This document shows positions 39,490-50,150 of a stretch of 64,000 bases of DNA, piece by piece; position 1 is the first letter of the stretch, and every line of letters starts with the position of its first letter. Both the position numbers and the translations under genes were made by a program. The notes under the pieces were generated by a model. That model was not told the DNA's origin. It was given only the letters and a program-made list of their open reading frames with translations, and made no database searches. Origin of the DNA: Hydractinia symbiolongicarpus (lineage: Eukaryota > Cnidaria > Hydrozoa > Anthoathecata > Hydractiniidae); the NCBI RefSeq assembly GCF_029227915.1, contig NC_079887.1:24613650-24677649 (forward strand). Reading direction: 5' to 3'.

Positions 39490-40317
39490 ATGGCTAGTAT
39501 TGGTGGAAGTGAAGATGTGTTTTGGTATCACTAGATAATTTTGAGGATGACTGATAATCTTATGGAAGTTTCAGATGAAGATAATTACTTAAATGAATTT
39601 TCGCACGAACTATGTGAATTTGTTTTGTTTTTTCCTGAATATTTATACAGGATGAAATCGCCAGTTTATATGTACATTATATACAAAGAACTGCTATCAT
39701 TGACCGTCCTGTTGAAGATGTAGTCTTTTAGTTTAGTTTATGCAGTCAGGGAATACTATGTTGATATGACCTCATTATCATTTCTTAAAGAAGAGGCGAA
39801 CTGCGCACGGCAAGGCTGCTGATCAAACGTTCATGATGCCAGTGTTAATTTTGAAGACCAGACCGACTGGCTTGGTCTGCTGATCCATAATAAATTAATC
39901 TGCATGTTACAGCCATGATAACAAAAAAGTCATAAAACAAAGACTAAGAATGTTTTGATATTGAAAATATTCGTAGAGTTCGTATTCGTAGAGATATAAT
40001 TTGATGTGTTCCGCATATAAGAAACGTTGCAAGTCAAAGATGTTATTTTTGATGTTTATTGAAAAGTACATCTAAAACCTACTTATTTTGTTCGCCCTCA
40101 TTTAAGATCCGATTTTGCACCTTTCCTCGTGGGCTATGTGACTAAGTATGTAAAAGTCATCAAGACGCACAATGATGATAATCTTGTGGCTGGGGAAGAG
40201 GATCAAGAGGAAGAACTAGTTAATGAAAAGAACTACTTAATGCTTCTAGAAAATGCATTGGATAATGTCGTGAAAAGTAACAGTGTTTTTTCAGAAATTA
40301 TTTCAAACGAATTTTAG
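39490..40317 (+). pseudogene. Possible decayed coding sequence, two pieces
   Basis: An ATG at 39,490 opens a frame (MASIGGSEDVFWYH) that hits TAG at 39,532. It then continues open to 39,723 with acidic, non-repetitive sequence. A second plus-strand frame, 40,063-40,317, reads FVRPHLRSDFAPFLVGYVTK and then an acidic EEDQEEELVNE tail before a stop. Both look more protein-like than neighbouring sequence, but I recognise no family and cannot show they belong together. Confidence 0.25.
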
Positions 40318-41284
40318 GATTATTGACAGAGCTGTCTCCATTCCTTGTGCTACACAAATATTGTTGCAATTAGTGTTGGACGTGTTTTTTGTTTTGATGT
40401 TTTGATGTTTTCAATGCAAAGTAAAAGATTTGAAAGAATAATATTTTTGAGTGATATTCTTCAATTTTTCTAGAAGATGTGATCTTGCAGCAAAAACCAC
40501 TTATATGCCTGAATTGTAAAGCCTGCATCATCATCTATACACACTTCTAAGTATGGATCACGTTACGGTTGTGTAAACTTCTCAAATGTTGTAGTCTCCT
40601 CAGTTGGTTGAGGTGTATGCAAACCTGTGCAGTCATTAAAGCATTTTTCTTTGACGTTACAACTGCAAGCCCATTTTTAAAATCTACAATTCAAGGCGTA
40701 TCAAAAGGTGGAAACTGAGAATCAAAAATCGTACTAGAACTGCGTTTAATTAGCGATAGCATTTTGGTATCTTGCCTCATTTTACCCTGCTCACGCATGC
40801 TTCATGCCACGTGCCTTCAAAAAGGAGTGTGCGAGGCATTCTCGACATCAACTCTAACTCTCCATGTCAGGTCAAGCCGGTCCTGTGGTCATTGATCTGT
40901 ACTTTCATTCGAAGGAACCTGGGATCGAGTCTGGTCAGGAGCAATTCATTTATTCCAGGTGCATAGAATTGCTATTAATTAGCGATCGCATTTGGTTAGT
41001 CTGCGGAGTATTCTGGAAATCCTCCGTCTCAGGTCAAACCGGTCCTGTGGTTATTGAGCTGCGCTTCCAAGTTGTATTCCAACCAATCAAAACTTCTTAA
41101 TTTTAATCTGTGTGTTTAAACCTTTTAGGGTTTTGTATTAGGGATGATTAGTTGTAGGAATAGTAAATCTTCTTGATGTAACATTTTTAGTGAAACTTTT
41201 TACAGGCATGTTCGGTTTAGGAATTGCACCATGTTTTGACTTCTTCTTAGTCATTTTTTCCCCAACAACTAAAAAATAATTTTT
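40318..41284. other. No gene seen; ~160-bp direct repeat
   Basis: GTCAGGTCAAGCCGGTCCTG near 40,866 and its near-copy near 41,028 mark a direct repeat of about 160 bp. Frames here are shadows without domains. Confidence 0.3.
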
Positions 41285-41423
41285 ATACAATAATAACCGA
41301 TCACCTCGGGCTGTACCGCAAAATATCGCCCAAGGTCTAAGTGCAGACCGTGCTTGCGAGGTAGGTGCAATGACTGAGGGCGATATTTTCGGTACAGCAC
41401 GGGGTAATCGGTTATTATTGTAT
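41285..41423. mobile_element. Foldback MITE-like element
   Basis: Arms of about 45 bp (41,285-41,331 and 41,378-41,423) are imperfect reverse complements: ACAATAATAACCGAT pairs with ATCGGTTATTATTGT, and AAAATATCGCCC pairs with GGGCGATATTTT. The spacer is about 46 bp. A partial relative lies at 35,375-35,410, so the element is dispersed. Non-coding. Confidence 0.6.
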
Positions 41424-42390
41424 TTGTTAACCGTCAAGTTAGATAAAAATAAAAAAATAAATTTCGGTTTAATGTTCTTATAATACAAGCATTCCACTAG
41501 CACTACTTTCGTTAACACTCGAGGTCAAAATTCGAAACAGTCCTGTCTAAAAACAAACATTTTATGCAGAATTCGAAAATCCATATAAAATAAATCTTTG
41601 TAAACAAAACATTACGATGTTCGACACTAACACAGGAATGTGAAAAGTTGAATGTTTAACTAAAATTAAGTTACAGCGAATATTGAAGTAATTTTTTTAA
41701 CTAGCTATCTAGCCAAGAATGACATGGGCTTTAATGAGTTTTACATTGACTGAGTAACCAAAAAGCTGAAAAAGCAAGTCTGAAAATGAGAGGAGACGTA
41801 TTTGTTATAATTTTGTCGTCCCGTATTTAGTTTTTTGATAAAACTGGATATCAGATCATCATTTTTATGGACAATGTAGCTAGTTAACTAGCCATGTTGA
41901 AGAAGCATTCCAGACAGAATGTTGCTGAATATGGTTATTTTAACTGTTAAACTTGACATTGTTGTTGTTTCTATCCTATGAAAATGTTCTTATCGATAAA
42001 TGTATTGTACAAGTTAGACATTCCAATGCTTCTCAAAACTTGTTTTTCGTGCTTGTTTACATTTTAAGCTACCATTTTTCTTGACGACGGCAATACCGCT
42101 CCATATCGGCCCGTCGTTAAGAGCGCTAAGCCAATCAGAATGCTTAAAAACCCGGGCTATTTGGGCTTTCATGTTCCATTAGTTTTAATGACAATAAAGG
42201 TTCCTTTTTACGGCTTTGTAAAGAACATGAATTTTACCAATTTAAGTGGGTGATAGCTATCTTGCTAACATGTATGTACATAGGCAGGCGTAATAAGCCA
42301 TTACTGAAAAAACTTAAATCATTTATCTACTTTATTACCCCCTAAAGTGGTAGGAAAATGTCAATTACTCCTTTTTTTATCGTCTGGTAG
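41424..42390. other. No gene seen
   Basis: AT-rich. 42,090-42,160 (TATCGGCCCGTCGTTAAGAGCG) is similar to about 34,660-34,685 (TACCGGCCCCTGGTTAAGAGCG), suggesting another dispersed repeat. Confidence 0.35.
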
Positions 42391-42605
42391 ACGATAGTTT
42401 ATTTGACGATTTAAATGAAATAGACGAATTCATAGCAGGACAACAGTCAAAAGCTACAAAATATTGTAATACGTTTGCAGCAAACACCTTTGTCAGGTAT
42501 TGTCGAATCATTCAAGAATATAGACCATCTCATCTCATACCACCAGAAGAACTGAATAACACACTGTGCAAACTATTTATTAATGTCAAACAAAAGTTTA
42601 TGTAG
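42391..42605 (+). pseudogene. Crypton/DUF3504-like fragment (tyrosine-recombinase N-domain)
   Basis: After a pyrimidine-rich tract ending in GGTAG (possible acceptor), an open frame reads through a segment containing QQSKATKYCNTFAANTFVRY and HLIPPEELNNTLCKLF, then stops at 42,603-42,605. The pattern K-x-T...N-T/F-x-V-x-x-F/Y plus P-x-x-x-L-x-x-x-L-x-x-F is that of the helical region in the ZMYM/QRICH1/KCTD1 and Crypton DUF3504 family (recognition by pattern; family knowledge). The catalytic Arg-His-Arg-Tyr part is absent, so this is a fragment or a single exon. Confidence 0.4.
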
Positions 42606-43347
42606 CCCAACACAGTGGTCACAATAATATTGATTCGTTAAGAAATTATAAATCAGCTAGTACCACTCACCGTTACAAAATGTCAAACATCTTGAGCTCA
42701 AATAATAACTAACTTGACGTACATAACCAATCGACAGATCTTCCAGTTCCACGCAGTCTTCAAACCATTCTTCATTTTTTTCCCGGAGAAAATTTTAACA
42801 ATTGTACAAACTGTATTGAAATATTCTATTTTTAAAAGTTGTATTGCATTGTTTATTTTTGAACGAGTTGTGGATCCAATGTCTGTGTACGTTCGAAATA
42901 TAAAGCGAGTTACATGCTTTCCATCTAAGCCTTGTTTTTGGTAAAGACCCCTGGACTCAAACCATTTTTTCAATAATGGTTATAAAATAATCAGTGGGAT
43001 AATAAATAACTTATGAACATTTTTAGCCTGTCTATACGGGAAAATATAGACCTCTGTCACTGGGCTAAACGGTTAAGCCAAACAAGTGTAAAACATTTTG
43101 TTGGTCTGTTATGTATAGCTAGCTAACACACACGTCACACTTGTGCAAAATTTAGCCACAAAAGTCACAGTTAAAAAGAAAAATGTTTGTGTGTAAAACC
43201 ACTACAAAAAAGATTTACAGCTAAAATGAAATTATCCACATGACGTATTTTGCTAAAGATCCTAAAAACGTACTAACCAAAATAAAAGTTTATGTAGCTA
43301 GCTATATAACACAATCTTATATAATAATACGCCAGTTCTGTCTGTCT
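42606..43347. other. Left flank of the Polinton
   Basis: Contains a fragment related to the 19-kb repeat (about 43,058). At 43,318-43,347 it has TATATAATAATACGCCAGTT followed by TCTG repeats. That is the head of the repeat unit that resumes at 61,985 on the other side of the Polinton. Confidence 0.5.
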
Positions 43348-43800
43348 AGTTAGAGTAGTACACCCTTATAACCAGGTTTTTGGTTTTCGACGGTCAAACC
43401 CTTATTAAAAAATGCTGCTTTTAGACCCCCTAAAATCTATGACGTCACAGATTTTATCATGCATCAAGTGAGTAAACACGTGACATTATGACGGCATTCG
43501 ACAAAACTGCTGAAAAACGCGCATACGCAAATCTATTTGAATAAAAAGGGAAATTCCCTACTCAAATTTTGTCCACTTCAAAAAAAACTCTGAAAGTCAA
43601 AAATCTGTATATAATAAAGAGAAATGAATTACTTCAGAAATGCAATCAGTAAATTATATAGTGCTGTCTCAGCGCCAGTAGCAGCAACACGTGATGCTCT
43701 TGCAGAGAGACTGCAGAGCCTGCGAGACACTGTTACTTTTTATTATAACAGGGCGAGGGAGCAAATTGGTGGACGGACGACGCTGCACGATGAAGTCGAG
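43348..43800 (+). repeat. Polinton left TIR (453 bp)
   Basis: Matches the reverse complement of 61,532-61,984 with scattered substitutions. It starts AGTTAGAGTAGTACACCC, against AGCTAGAGTAGTACACCC at the other end. It includes the upstream region and the first 59 codons of the terminal gene. The similarity stops abruptly after the GATGAAGTCGAG codons. Confidence 0.93.
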
Positions 43801-46800
43801 AGAGAAGCGCGAGAGGATTTTTACGATGCTGGAGACATACAAGACGAATACAGAGGAGTCGAAGACATCAAGCACATGTTCCCACAAGAGAAAAACCGAT
43901 CCGAAGGCGTCGAAGACATTCAGCATATTTTTGATGAAAATGACACACAGATGTTGGAAGACGGAAATCGTGTCAAGACATGGCGGTTCAACAAGAACCT
44001 TAATCACCCACTGGTGGAGGCCATCATGCGAAAAATTACGCCCTACATAGACATGAGAGTCAAGGTAGTCTACAGTTTTGCTTGCACCATCTACGAAACA
44101 GGAGGTGGTACGGCTCCGTATCACAAGAGCAAGGGAAGCAAAGGATCGCTTACGAGCCTAGCTGACATCGAAGCCTTTATCGAAAAATGCGAAATGCAGC
44201 GATTAGATCTAGGAGATCATGAGTTTTGGGGGAAGGCGTACTTGCCACCAGAAAGAACAATCGAGACCCCAGGATCATACGAAGGGAAAATAATCTTCCA
44301 GCATGTGCAGATCAAGATCATCTCCACAAGGGAGCCCTTGTTAGGTTGTGGACCTTTACCAGACTGGTTGCGAAAGAAGAGGTGCATCTACGCTGTGGAT
44401 GGTAAAGAAGAGCGAACGGACAACCTATGTGTTTGGCGATGCCTAGCCATCGAAAAGAGGGCCGGGGTACAATGTGGAACAGAGTACCTTACAAGGCCAG
44501 CCCTCACACTAGCACGCGAGTACTACGAGAATCCCAAACTAAAACGGAAAGAAGTACGTGCTACGAAGCTTGTTGACTTCGAGGGTATAGCGAAGCGTTT
44601 CAAGATCAACATCAGAGTCTTTGAACCCAAGACCAACTCTGAGAAAGCGCCATGGAGACTCGTGTACGGTCAGAATCAATACAAAAAAGATTTAGACACG
44701 ATCAACCTTGGTATGCTGGATGGACACTGTTTCTACATCAAGGATTTAGACGTACTGGCACAACAGAAATGGGAATGCGAAGTCTGCAAGCAAATGTTTA
44801 CAAGCAGCGGAGATCTTACGAGACATAAGAAGATATGTAAAGGAAAAAAGCCGACTATCATCTGCAAAGGAAAAAAGGTCAAACGCATGCCTAGCAAGTC
44901 AGAGAGGGTCTTTTACGGTGAAGGTTTTAGCTATGACGCTTGTAAATGGATCGAGCACATGTCGAGGGAAACTAAAAGGCACATTCATCACGCACTCTGT
45001 GGGCATGGAGGAGAACGAGTGATTTGCTACGGGGAGAAAAAAAATGAGGTCTACAAGGTAGACGGCTATGAACCTCAAACTAGGACAGTCTATGAGTACC
45101 ACGGTTGCAAGTGGCACGGATGCCCCTGCCAAGGAACAGCAAACATAAACAGATATACAGCCACCAAATCCAAGGAGAAAGGCATCCGAAAACTTGGCTA
45201 CAACCTCGTGGCAGTGTGGGAGTGTGAGAGCCCACCCAAAGCCAAGAGGTACTTCAAGAAAGAATTTCAACCCTACCCTCACTACATCGTGTTTGATTTC
45301 GAGGCACTTTTGCTCCCTCTGAATCAGCGGCAAACATCCGATCTAACATACATCTCGGAGCATGTGCCGGTCAGCGTCGCTATTCACAATAGTCTGAACG
45401 GAGATCCAACGTTCTTGGAGCACGATGATCCCAAGATCTTGATTAAACAGTTTGTGGAGCAGCTCGAAAAGAGACACGCCCTCATCGTGAAAGAGGTGGA
45501 GAGAATGCACCCGAGACCCAATTATTTTAACATGCTTTCAGACAATACTCAGAATGCATCGGACGCGTGGGAGCATCAAGTGACTGTGATCGGTTTTAAC
45601 AGTGGCAAGTATGACCTGAACATGATCAAGCGTTACTTTGTCGATCAAATTGCCAGATACGATAGCGATAAGATCAAAGTGGCGAAGAAAGACAACGACT
45701 ATATGTTCTTTACGACCTCGAGGTTCAAATTTCTCGATATCAAAAATTTTATAGCTCCTGGCATGAGCTACGACCTATGGTGCAAGTCTCTGGATTGCAA
45801 GCTCGAAAAGCTGGTGTTCCCATACGTGTGGCTGACGAGCTATGACAAGCTAAACCACGTCGGACCCGTGGAGCACGAACACTTCTATAGCAGTCTTAGT
45901 GGGAAAAACACCCTCTCTACTGAAGAGTACGAAACATTCCGTGCAGAGTTTTACAAGCGAGGCTGCGTCACCATGATGGACTAGTTGCGTGAGTACAATT
46001 TAGCCGACGTGGAACCTTCCTTCGAAGCTGTGGACAAGACGAGGCTGCAGTACTACGACGACGAGATAGACATTTTGAAAGACGCGGTAAGCATTCCAGG
46101 TGTGTCGATGCGCTACGTCTTGAACAAGTCTCTACGACTGAATCCAAAGCTAGAGCTATACGCGCCAGGAGAACCATGCAAGCACAAGTGTGAAAGCGAG
46201 CAGTGCGAAGGGGAGGGCTGCGAGGCGTGCAAGAAAGCTCGAGAACAGTGTAAAGAGTGTGAGGGTAACGTTTGCGATGTGTGTAACAGCAGACCATGCG
46301 AGGTTTGTGGTGGAAAGAGAAAAAGAGGTGAGAATTGCGAGACGTGCAAGGGGAAAAAGTGCAAGACATGCAAGGGGAAAAAGTGTGAGGGTAACGTTTG
46401 CGAGGTGTGTAACGGCAGACCATGCGAGGTTTGTGGTGGAAAGAGAAAAAGAGGTGAGAATTGCGAGACGTGCAAGGGGAAAAAGTGCAAGACATGCAAG
46501 GGGAAAAAGTGCAAGACATGCAAGGGAAAATGTGCAGGGGGATGCAAAGGAATGAGTTGCGAGGCGTGCAAAAAGGTGCGAGAGACTTGCACTGAGTGCA
46601 CGAAGAATGAGGCGTATGAACTGCTTCAAACAGGCATGGTGGGAGGGCCTGCCATCGTGTTCTGTAGGTACCACGAGAGAGACGTGACGGGTATCAGATC
46701 CCATATCTATGGTCGAAACAGTAAAAAGTGCAAAACCATTCTTGGATATGATGCGAACATGCTGTACCCGAGTACGTTGATGCAAGACTTTCCTTGTGGG

Positions 46801-47997
46801 AAGGAGAAGCTGATCAAGGTGCTTACACCGACAGCGAAACACAATCTCGAGCTACTAACACAAGGTGTGCAAAATGGATCCCTATTCGGTTTTGCGCATG
46901 TCGACATCAAAGTGCCGAAGGAGCTGTACGACAAATTCAGCGAGATGGCTCCGCTATTTGTCGTGAAAGAGATACCCGACGATCAAATCCCCGAGCACAT
47001 GCAAGAGTACCTAAAAGCAACAGGGAGAAAGCGTGTTCGAGGTACGCGTAAGCTCCTAGGATTGATGAAAGCTGAAAAGATCTTGCTGTACACTCCGGTG
47101 CTAAAGTGGTACCTCGACCATGGCCTGAAGGTGACAGCGTTTCACCAGTTCATCAAGTACAAACGAGGTAAGCCATTTGCATGGTTTCCGGAAGAAATTG
47201 CGGATGCACGACGACAAGCCGATAAAGACCCTGACAAGCGTATTGCGGGATATACAGCCAAGCTGAAAGGGAACTCGTTCTATGGGAAAATGATCGAGGA
47301 CCTAGCGAGACACGCGAACACCATCTTTACGAGAGATGAAAAGAAGGTGGATGCAGCGATGAGATCGCCATACCTTGAAGATCTTGAAGAGATAGGTGAT
47401 GCTTACGAGATCAAAGAAGGAAAGAAAAAGGTGCATATCGACAGAGCATACCAGTGCGGCATTGAGGTGTACCAGCTGGCCAAATTGCGTATGCTTGAGT
47501 TCTATTATGACTTCATTGACAAGTACGTGGATCGTCGAGACTTTGAATATATTTACATGGATACGGACAGTGCCTATTTTGCCATCTCTGGAGAAGAGTT
47601 GCGAGATGTCGTTCGCCCTGAACTGCTTGACGAGTACGACAAAGACGTGAAAAACTGGCTCGTCACTGATAAGTACTCGAGTCGAACAGGAGGTCTGTTT
47701 AAGCTTGAGTTTATGGGGTTTAGGATGATTGCCACGACAGCCAAGTGCTATTTCATCGAAGGGAAAGAGGGCACAAAGTTCTCATGTAAGGGGATGTCGA
47801 AGAAGCATAACGCTATGACATGGGAGAGGTATAAGAACGCGTTGAATGGCTATATTGACACTGCGAAAAACGTAGGTTTCCGGGTGCGCAACCAGGGGAT
47901 GGTTACGTACGAACAAAACAAGCTGGGCCTCTCAGCGTTATACGATAAGCGGAAGGTGCACGCTGACGGTGTACATACCTCCCCTCTTATGTTGTGA
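43624..47997 (+). pseudogene. polB: Protein-primed family B DNA polymerase, one in-frame TAG
   Basis: Replicative polymerase of the element. The 1,458-codon frame is interrupted only by TAG at 45,982-45,984. N-terminal to C-terminal it shows: the TIR-encoded leader; an OTU-like DNLCVWRCLA at about residue 265 with a later GHCFYIKDL; a C2H2 zinc finger at about 383-403; a Vsr-like endonuclease motif, YEYHGCKWHGCPC, at about 490-502; 3'-5' exonuclease motifs I (DFEALL, about 557) and II (GFNSGKYDLN, about 656); then the TAG just before exonuclease III (REYNLADVE). A Cys-rich CxxC repeat insert follows at about 860-985. The palm has motif A (GYDANMLYPS, about 1040), motif B (KLKGNSFYG, about 1213) and motif C (MDTDS, about 1313). 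All catalytic motifs are present. The start is preceded by TATATAATAAAGAGAA. No frameshift is present across 4.4 kb, so the stop is recent. Confidence 0.9.
46171..46600 (+). repeat. Cys-rich repeat insert in polB with 126-bp duplication
   Basis: Between exonuclease III and palm motif A the frame encodes many CxxC knuckles (CEVCGGKRKRGENCETCKGK and similar). A 126-bp unit (42 codons) is repeated in tandem, with 46,261-46,386 close to 46,387-46,512. Shorter TGCAAGACATGCAAGGGG units also recur. It is in frame and looks like slippage or unequal expansion of a zinc-knuckle region. Confidence 0.85.
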
Positions 47998-48023
47998 ATA
48001 GTGAGGTTTCCCCGTCCAGAGTT

Positions 48024-48044
48024 TTGTGAAGTGCCACTTCACAA
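48024..48044. terminator. Hairpin after polB
   Basis: TTGTGAAGTG and CACTTCACAA are perfect 10-bp arms around one base, 26 nt past the polB stop. Similar hairpins lie at other Polinton gene ends. A 3'-end-forming role is inference. Confidence 0.5.
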
Positions 48045-48055
48045 GAAGTAACAAG

Positions 48056-48118
48056 ATGGAGGACCGTAAAAAATGCACGCACTGTAATTACTTTTTTTTA
48101 CTCAACAATTTCAAATAA
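48056..48118 (+). CDS. Tiny CxxC peptide or zinc-ribbon remnant
   Basis: A 20-codon frame, MEDRKKCTHCNYFFLLNNFK, lies between the hairpin and the next gene. The CxxC followed by an aromatic/FK pattern resembles the first half of a small zinc ribbon, so this may be the truncated start of one. The stop overlaps the AATAAA box of the next start. Confidence 0.25.
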   Translation: MEDRKKCTHCNYFFLLNNFK

Positions 48119-48120
48119 AA

Positions 48121-48741
48121 ATGATGCACGACATAGGCCTCACTGTAGCAATAATTCTTCCGTACGTCTTGATCGTGCTCTGCTTTTTGCGTTATAGAAG
48201 GCTTCTAATAAAGATGAGCGAGATTACAGCTATATTTGATGTTGTAGACACACCTACGGAAGCCTTTCAACCCTAAGAAAAACCTATCGACAAACGTCAA
48301 GCTTTGAAAGATGCTATACGCAAAGGCAAACAGCATCTCTTGCCGAAGAAATGTACTGAAAGCTTTGCTGACAAGGCATCAGATGAGGTGATCGAAAAAG
48401 CGTATGCGGAATTCGTTCAACGTGAAATTCACGAGAAGGGAGAAAAGACCGCCAAGGCACTATCTTCACATGCGATTAGCATGTACGCGAAGGCTGTAGG
48501 TAATGTTGTTCAACTCGATAGTGCGGAGGGTCTGAAAAAGGACATTGAGGAAGACCCAATTATCAAAGACTCCATGGCAGATTTGGGGATCCTTGTGTAC
48601 TCTGCCTTTGGAAAATTTCTAGCGCCACTCTTGGTTGCTGCTCATACTATTAATCACACTCAGCTCTCCGTGAAGTCCAAGACAGATAAAGAGCGAGATT
48701 ATGAACAGCAAGAAGAAAATGGGGAGCAGTCAGATATTTAA
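48121..48741 (+). pseudogene. Unknown Polinton protein, one in-frame TAA
   Basis: The frame starts with ATGATG at 48,121 after TTTCAAATAAAA. It encodes an N-terminal hydrophobic segment, TVAIILPYVLIVLCFLRYRR. A second ATG at 48,214 is preceded by CTAATAAAG, so two start sites, with or without the membrane segment, are possible. TAA at 48,274-48,276 interrupts it, after which the same frame is open to 48,741 (about 155 further codons). That part is charged and helical with a hydrophobic patch, GILVYSAFGKFLAPLLVAAH. I do not recognise a family. It overlaps the start of the Fic gene by about 41 nt (23 nt if Fic starts at 48,719). Confidence 0.5.
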
Positions 48742-49561
48742 CAAAATCGAAAAATTAAAAAGGCAGTATTGGATGGCAGACGAAGACGGGTACCGAAATG
48801 TCCTAAATAAAACTGCAAAGCTAGCCGAACTCTCGCGAAAGCGAAAAAACCACGCATACGTAGAGGAATTTCTAAAAGGGTGGGAAGCCCTGTTTGCGTA
48901 CGGAACCTACGCATCCGAAGGAGAGGTAGACCCCAACTTTTCAGCATCTGAGGCCTGGAAGCTGATGCAGGATCCTGAAGACGCACACCTTGACGAAAAG
49001 ACGAAAAGTTTCAAAAGGCAGATGATAAACTTTATGCGCGCTCTAAAATGGATGCAGTGACGTCTCACACCTGACAAAATCCAAGCCATCCATGAGATCA
49101 TGATGCGCGGGGAAAAACACAGGGGCGGCAAACCCGTGCTGACAGGGAAATACAGGACGACTAAGGCATTCGCTGGTTTTCACGAATTTGCCCCTGTTTC
49201 TGCAATCCCAAGGTTAGTGATAGACGCCCTGGATCGATACTACTCTACAGAGACTGACGATCTGATATGGAACGCGGTGAGGTTGTTTATGGACTTGATT
49301 AATACCCATCCATTCGAAGATGGGAACGGTAGGCTATGTAGGCTCGTTATTTCCCACGTACTTGTGGAGAGTGGAATGAGTCTCTTTGCGGTTTTGCTTA
49401 GCTCGTTCCACAAACGCGGCAGGCGCCATTACCTTCAGGCTGTTATAAGGTTTGAAGAGAGACCATCGTTATTTTACACGATGGTCTGTAGGTCTTTGGT
49501 GAAGGTATGGGATAATTTTGAGCAAAACTTGGCTCTACTAGAAAAGTCGAAAATTCACTGA
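48701..49561 (+). pseudogene. fic: Fic-domain protein (AMPylase family), one in-frame TGA
   Basis: The Fic active-site motif HPFEDGNGRLCR is intact in the C-terminal half (near 49,310-49,345). It is preceded by the usual GKYRT and a GFHEFAPVSAIPRLV region, so the fold matches the Fic/DOC family, which transfers AMP or another phosphate-linked group to protein hydroxyls. The N-terminal helical half (48,701-49,057) is in the same frame, but TGA at 49,058-49,060 separates it from LTPDKIQAIHEIM, the usual start of a Fic core. No inhibitory [S/T]xxxE[G/N] helix is obvious to me. The start may be 48,701 or 48,719. Fic proteins are not part of the Polinton core, so this is an accessory gene, perhaps acting on host or viral proteins (inference). 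Confidence 0.8.
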
Positions 49562-49576
49562 TTCGTCACTACAAGG

Positions 49577-49604
49577 AAATTTTGTAAAACTCTTTACAAA
49601 ATTT
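49577..49604. terminator. Hairpin between convergent fic and small antisense frame
   Basis: AAATTTTGTAAA and TTTACAAAATTT are perfect 12-bp arms with a 4-nt loop, 15 nt after the fic stop. They cover the stop of the minus-strand frame. Confidence 0.5.
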
Positions 49605-49752
49605 TTATCCCAAGCGTGCCTTTGATCGATTCATTAATATAGATGGCTTTTCCCTCGTTGTAGGTGGAGGATGAATCGACAGTCACCTCTACCCCCAATC
49701 GAAGAACCTCAGATAAAGGCTTTTTGTCTTCATCTTTTTCCAAGGTCTCACC
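49594..49752 (-). pseudogene. Small unknown frame lacking a start
   Basis: The minus-strand frame is open for 52 codons with protein-like composition (LSEVLRLGVEVTVDSSSTY, then INESIKGTLGIKIL). It begins directly after an in-frame TAA and has no ATG. It ends in the hairpin shared with fic. It could be the remnant of a small gene converging on fic; function unknown. Confidence 0.3.
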
Positions 49753-49762
49753 TTACAAATAA

Positions 49763-50140
49763 ACGAGTGAAGAGCAATCTAACCAAGTCATAACCAAGAA
49801 GAATGAGGGTCGTGTTGCTGCTGGAAAAAAACTTGCTGAATGGAATCGCAAGAACAAGGCTGACCTGCAGAAGAACTTGGGCAAAAGTACTTCGCAAGAG
49901 GGTCAGGAACCTGTCGCAAGTCATCACAAGTTCCGGGACAGTGCATATCTCTATGTCGCTGGAGGTATTGCTGTACTTGCCGCTTGTGTGGCAGTCTATT
50001 ACAGACGTAAGAAGCCTGCTGAAACCCCAGAGCCTAGCGTCTCCACAGGAGTACGTGCGCCCGTGTCAGCGCCAGCGCCGTCTCAACCCACGCGAAAGCA
50101 ACGCGAAGAGCCTGATATTGACATTTTCAAGATGCGATAA
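49763..50140 (+). pseudogene. Single-pass membrane protein, ACG in place of start codon
   Basis: The frame is open from 49,763 to the TAA at 50,138-50,140 (125 codons). It starts ACG AGT directly after the CAAATAA box that elsewhere in this element abuts ATG, so the original start appears to have been lost by one transition; the first alternative would be a non-ATG codon. The protein is polar and Lys/Asn-rich at first, then has one membrane segment (LYVAGGIAVLAACVAVYY) followed by RRKK and a Pro/Ser-rich tail ending DIDIFKMR. A type III-like topology is expected from the basic residues after the segment. Family not recognised. It lies 10 bp from the next gene. Confidence 0.5.
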
Positions 50141-50150
50141 CCTATAATAA

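Noticed and set aside
45968-46842. Long minus-strand and alternative-frame ORFs opposite polB
   Set aside because: Shadows of the Cys/Lys-rich repeat codons in polB.
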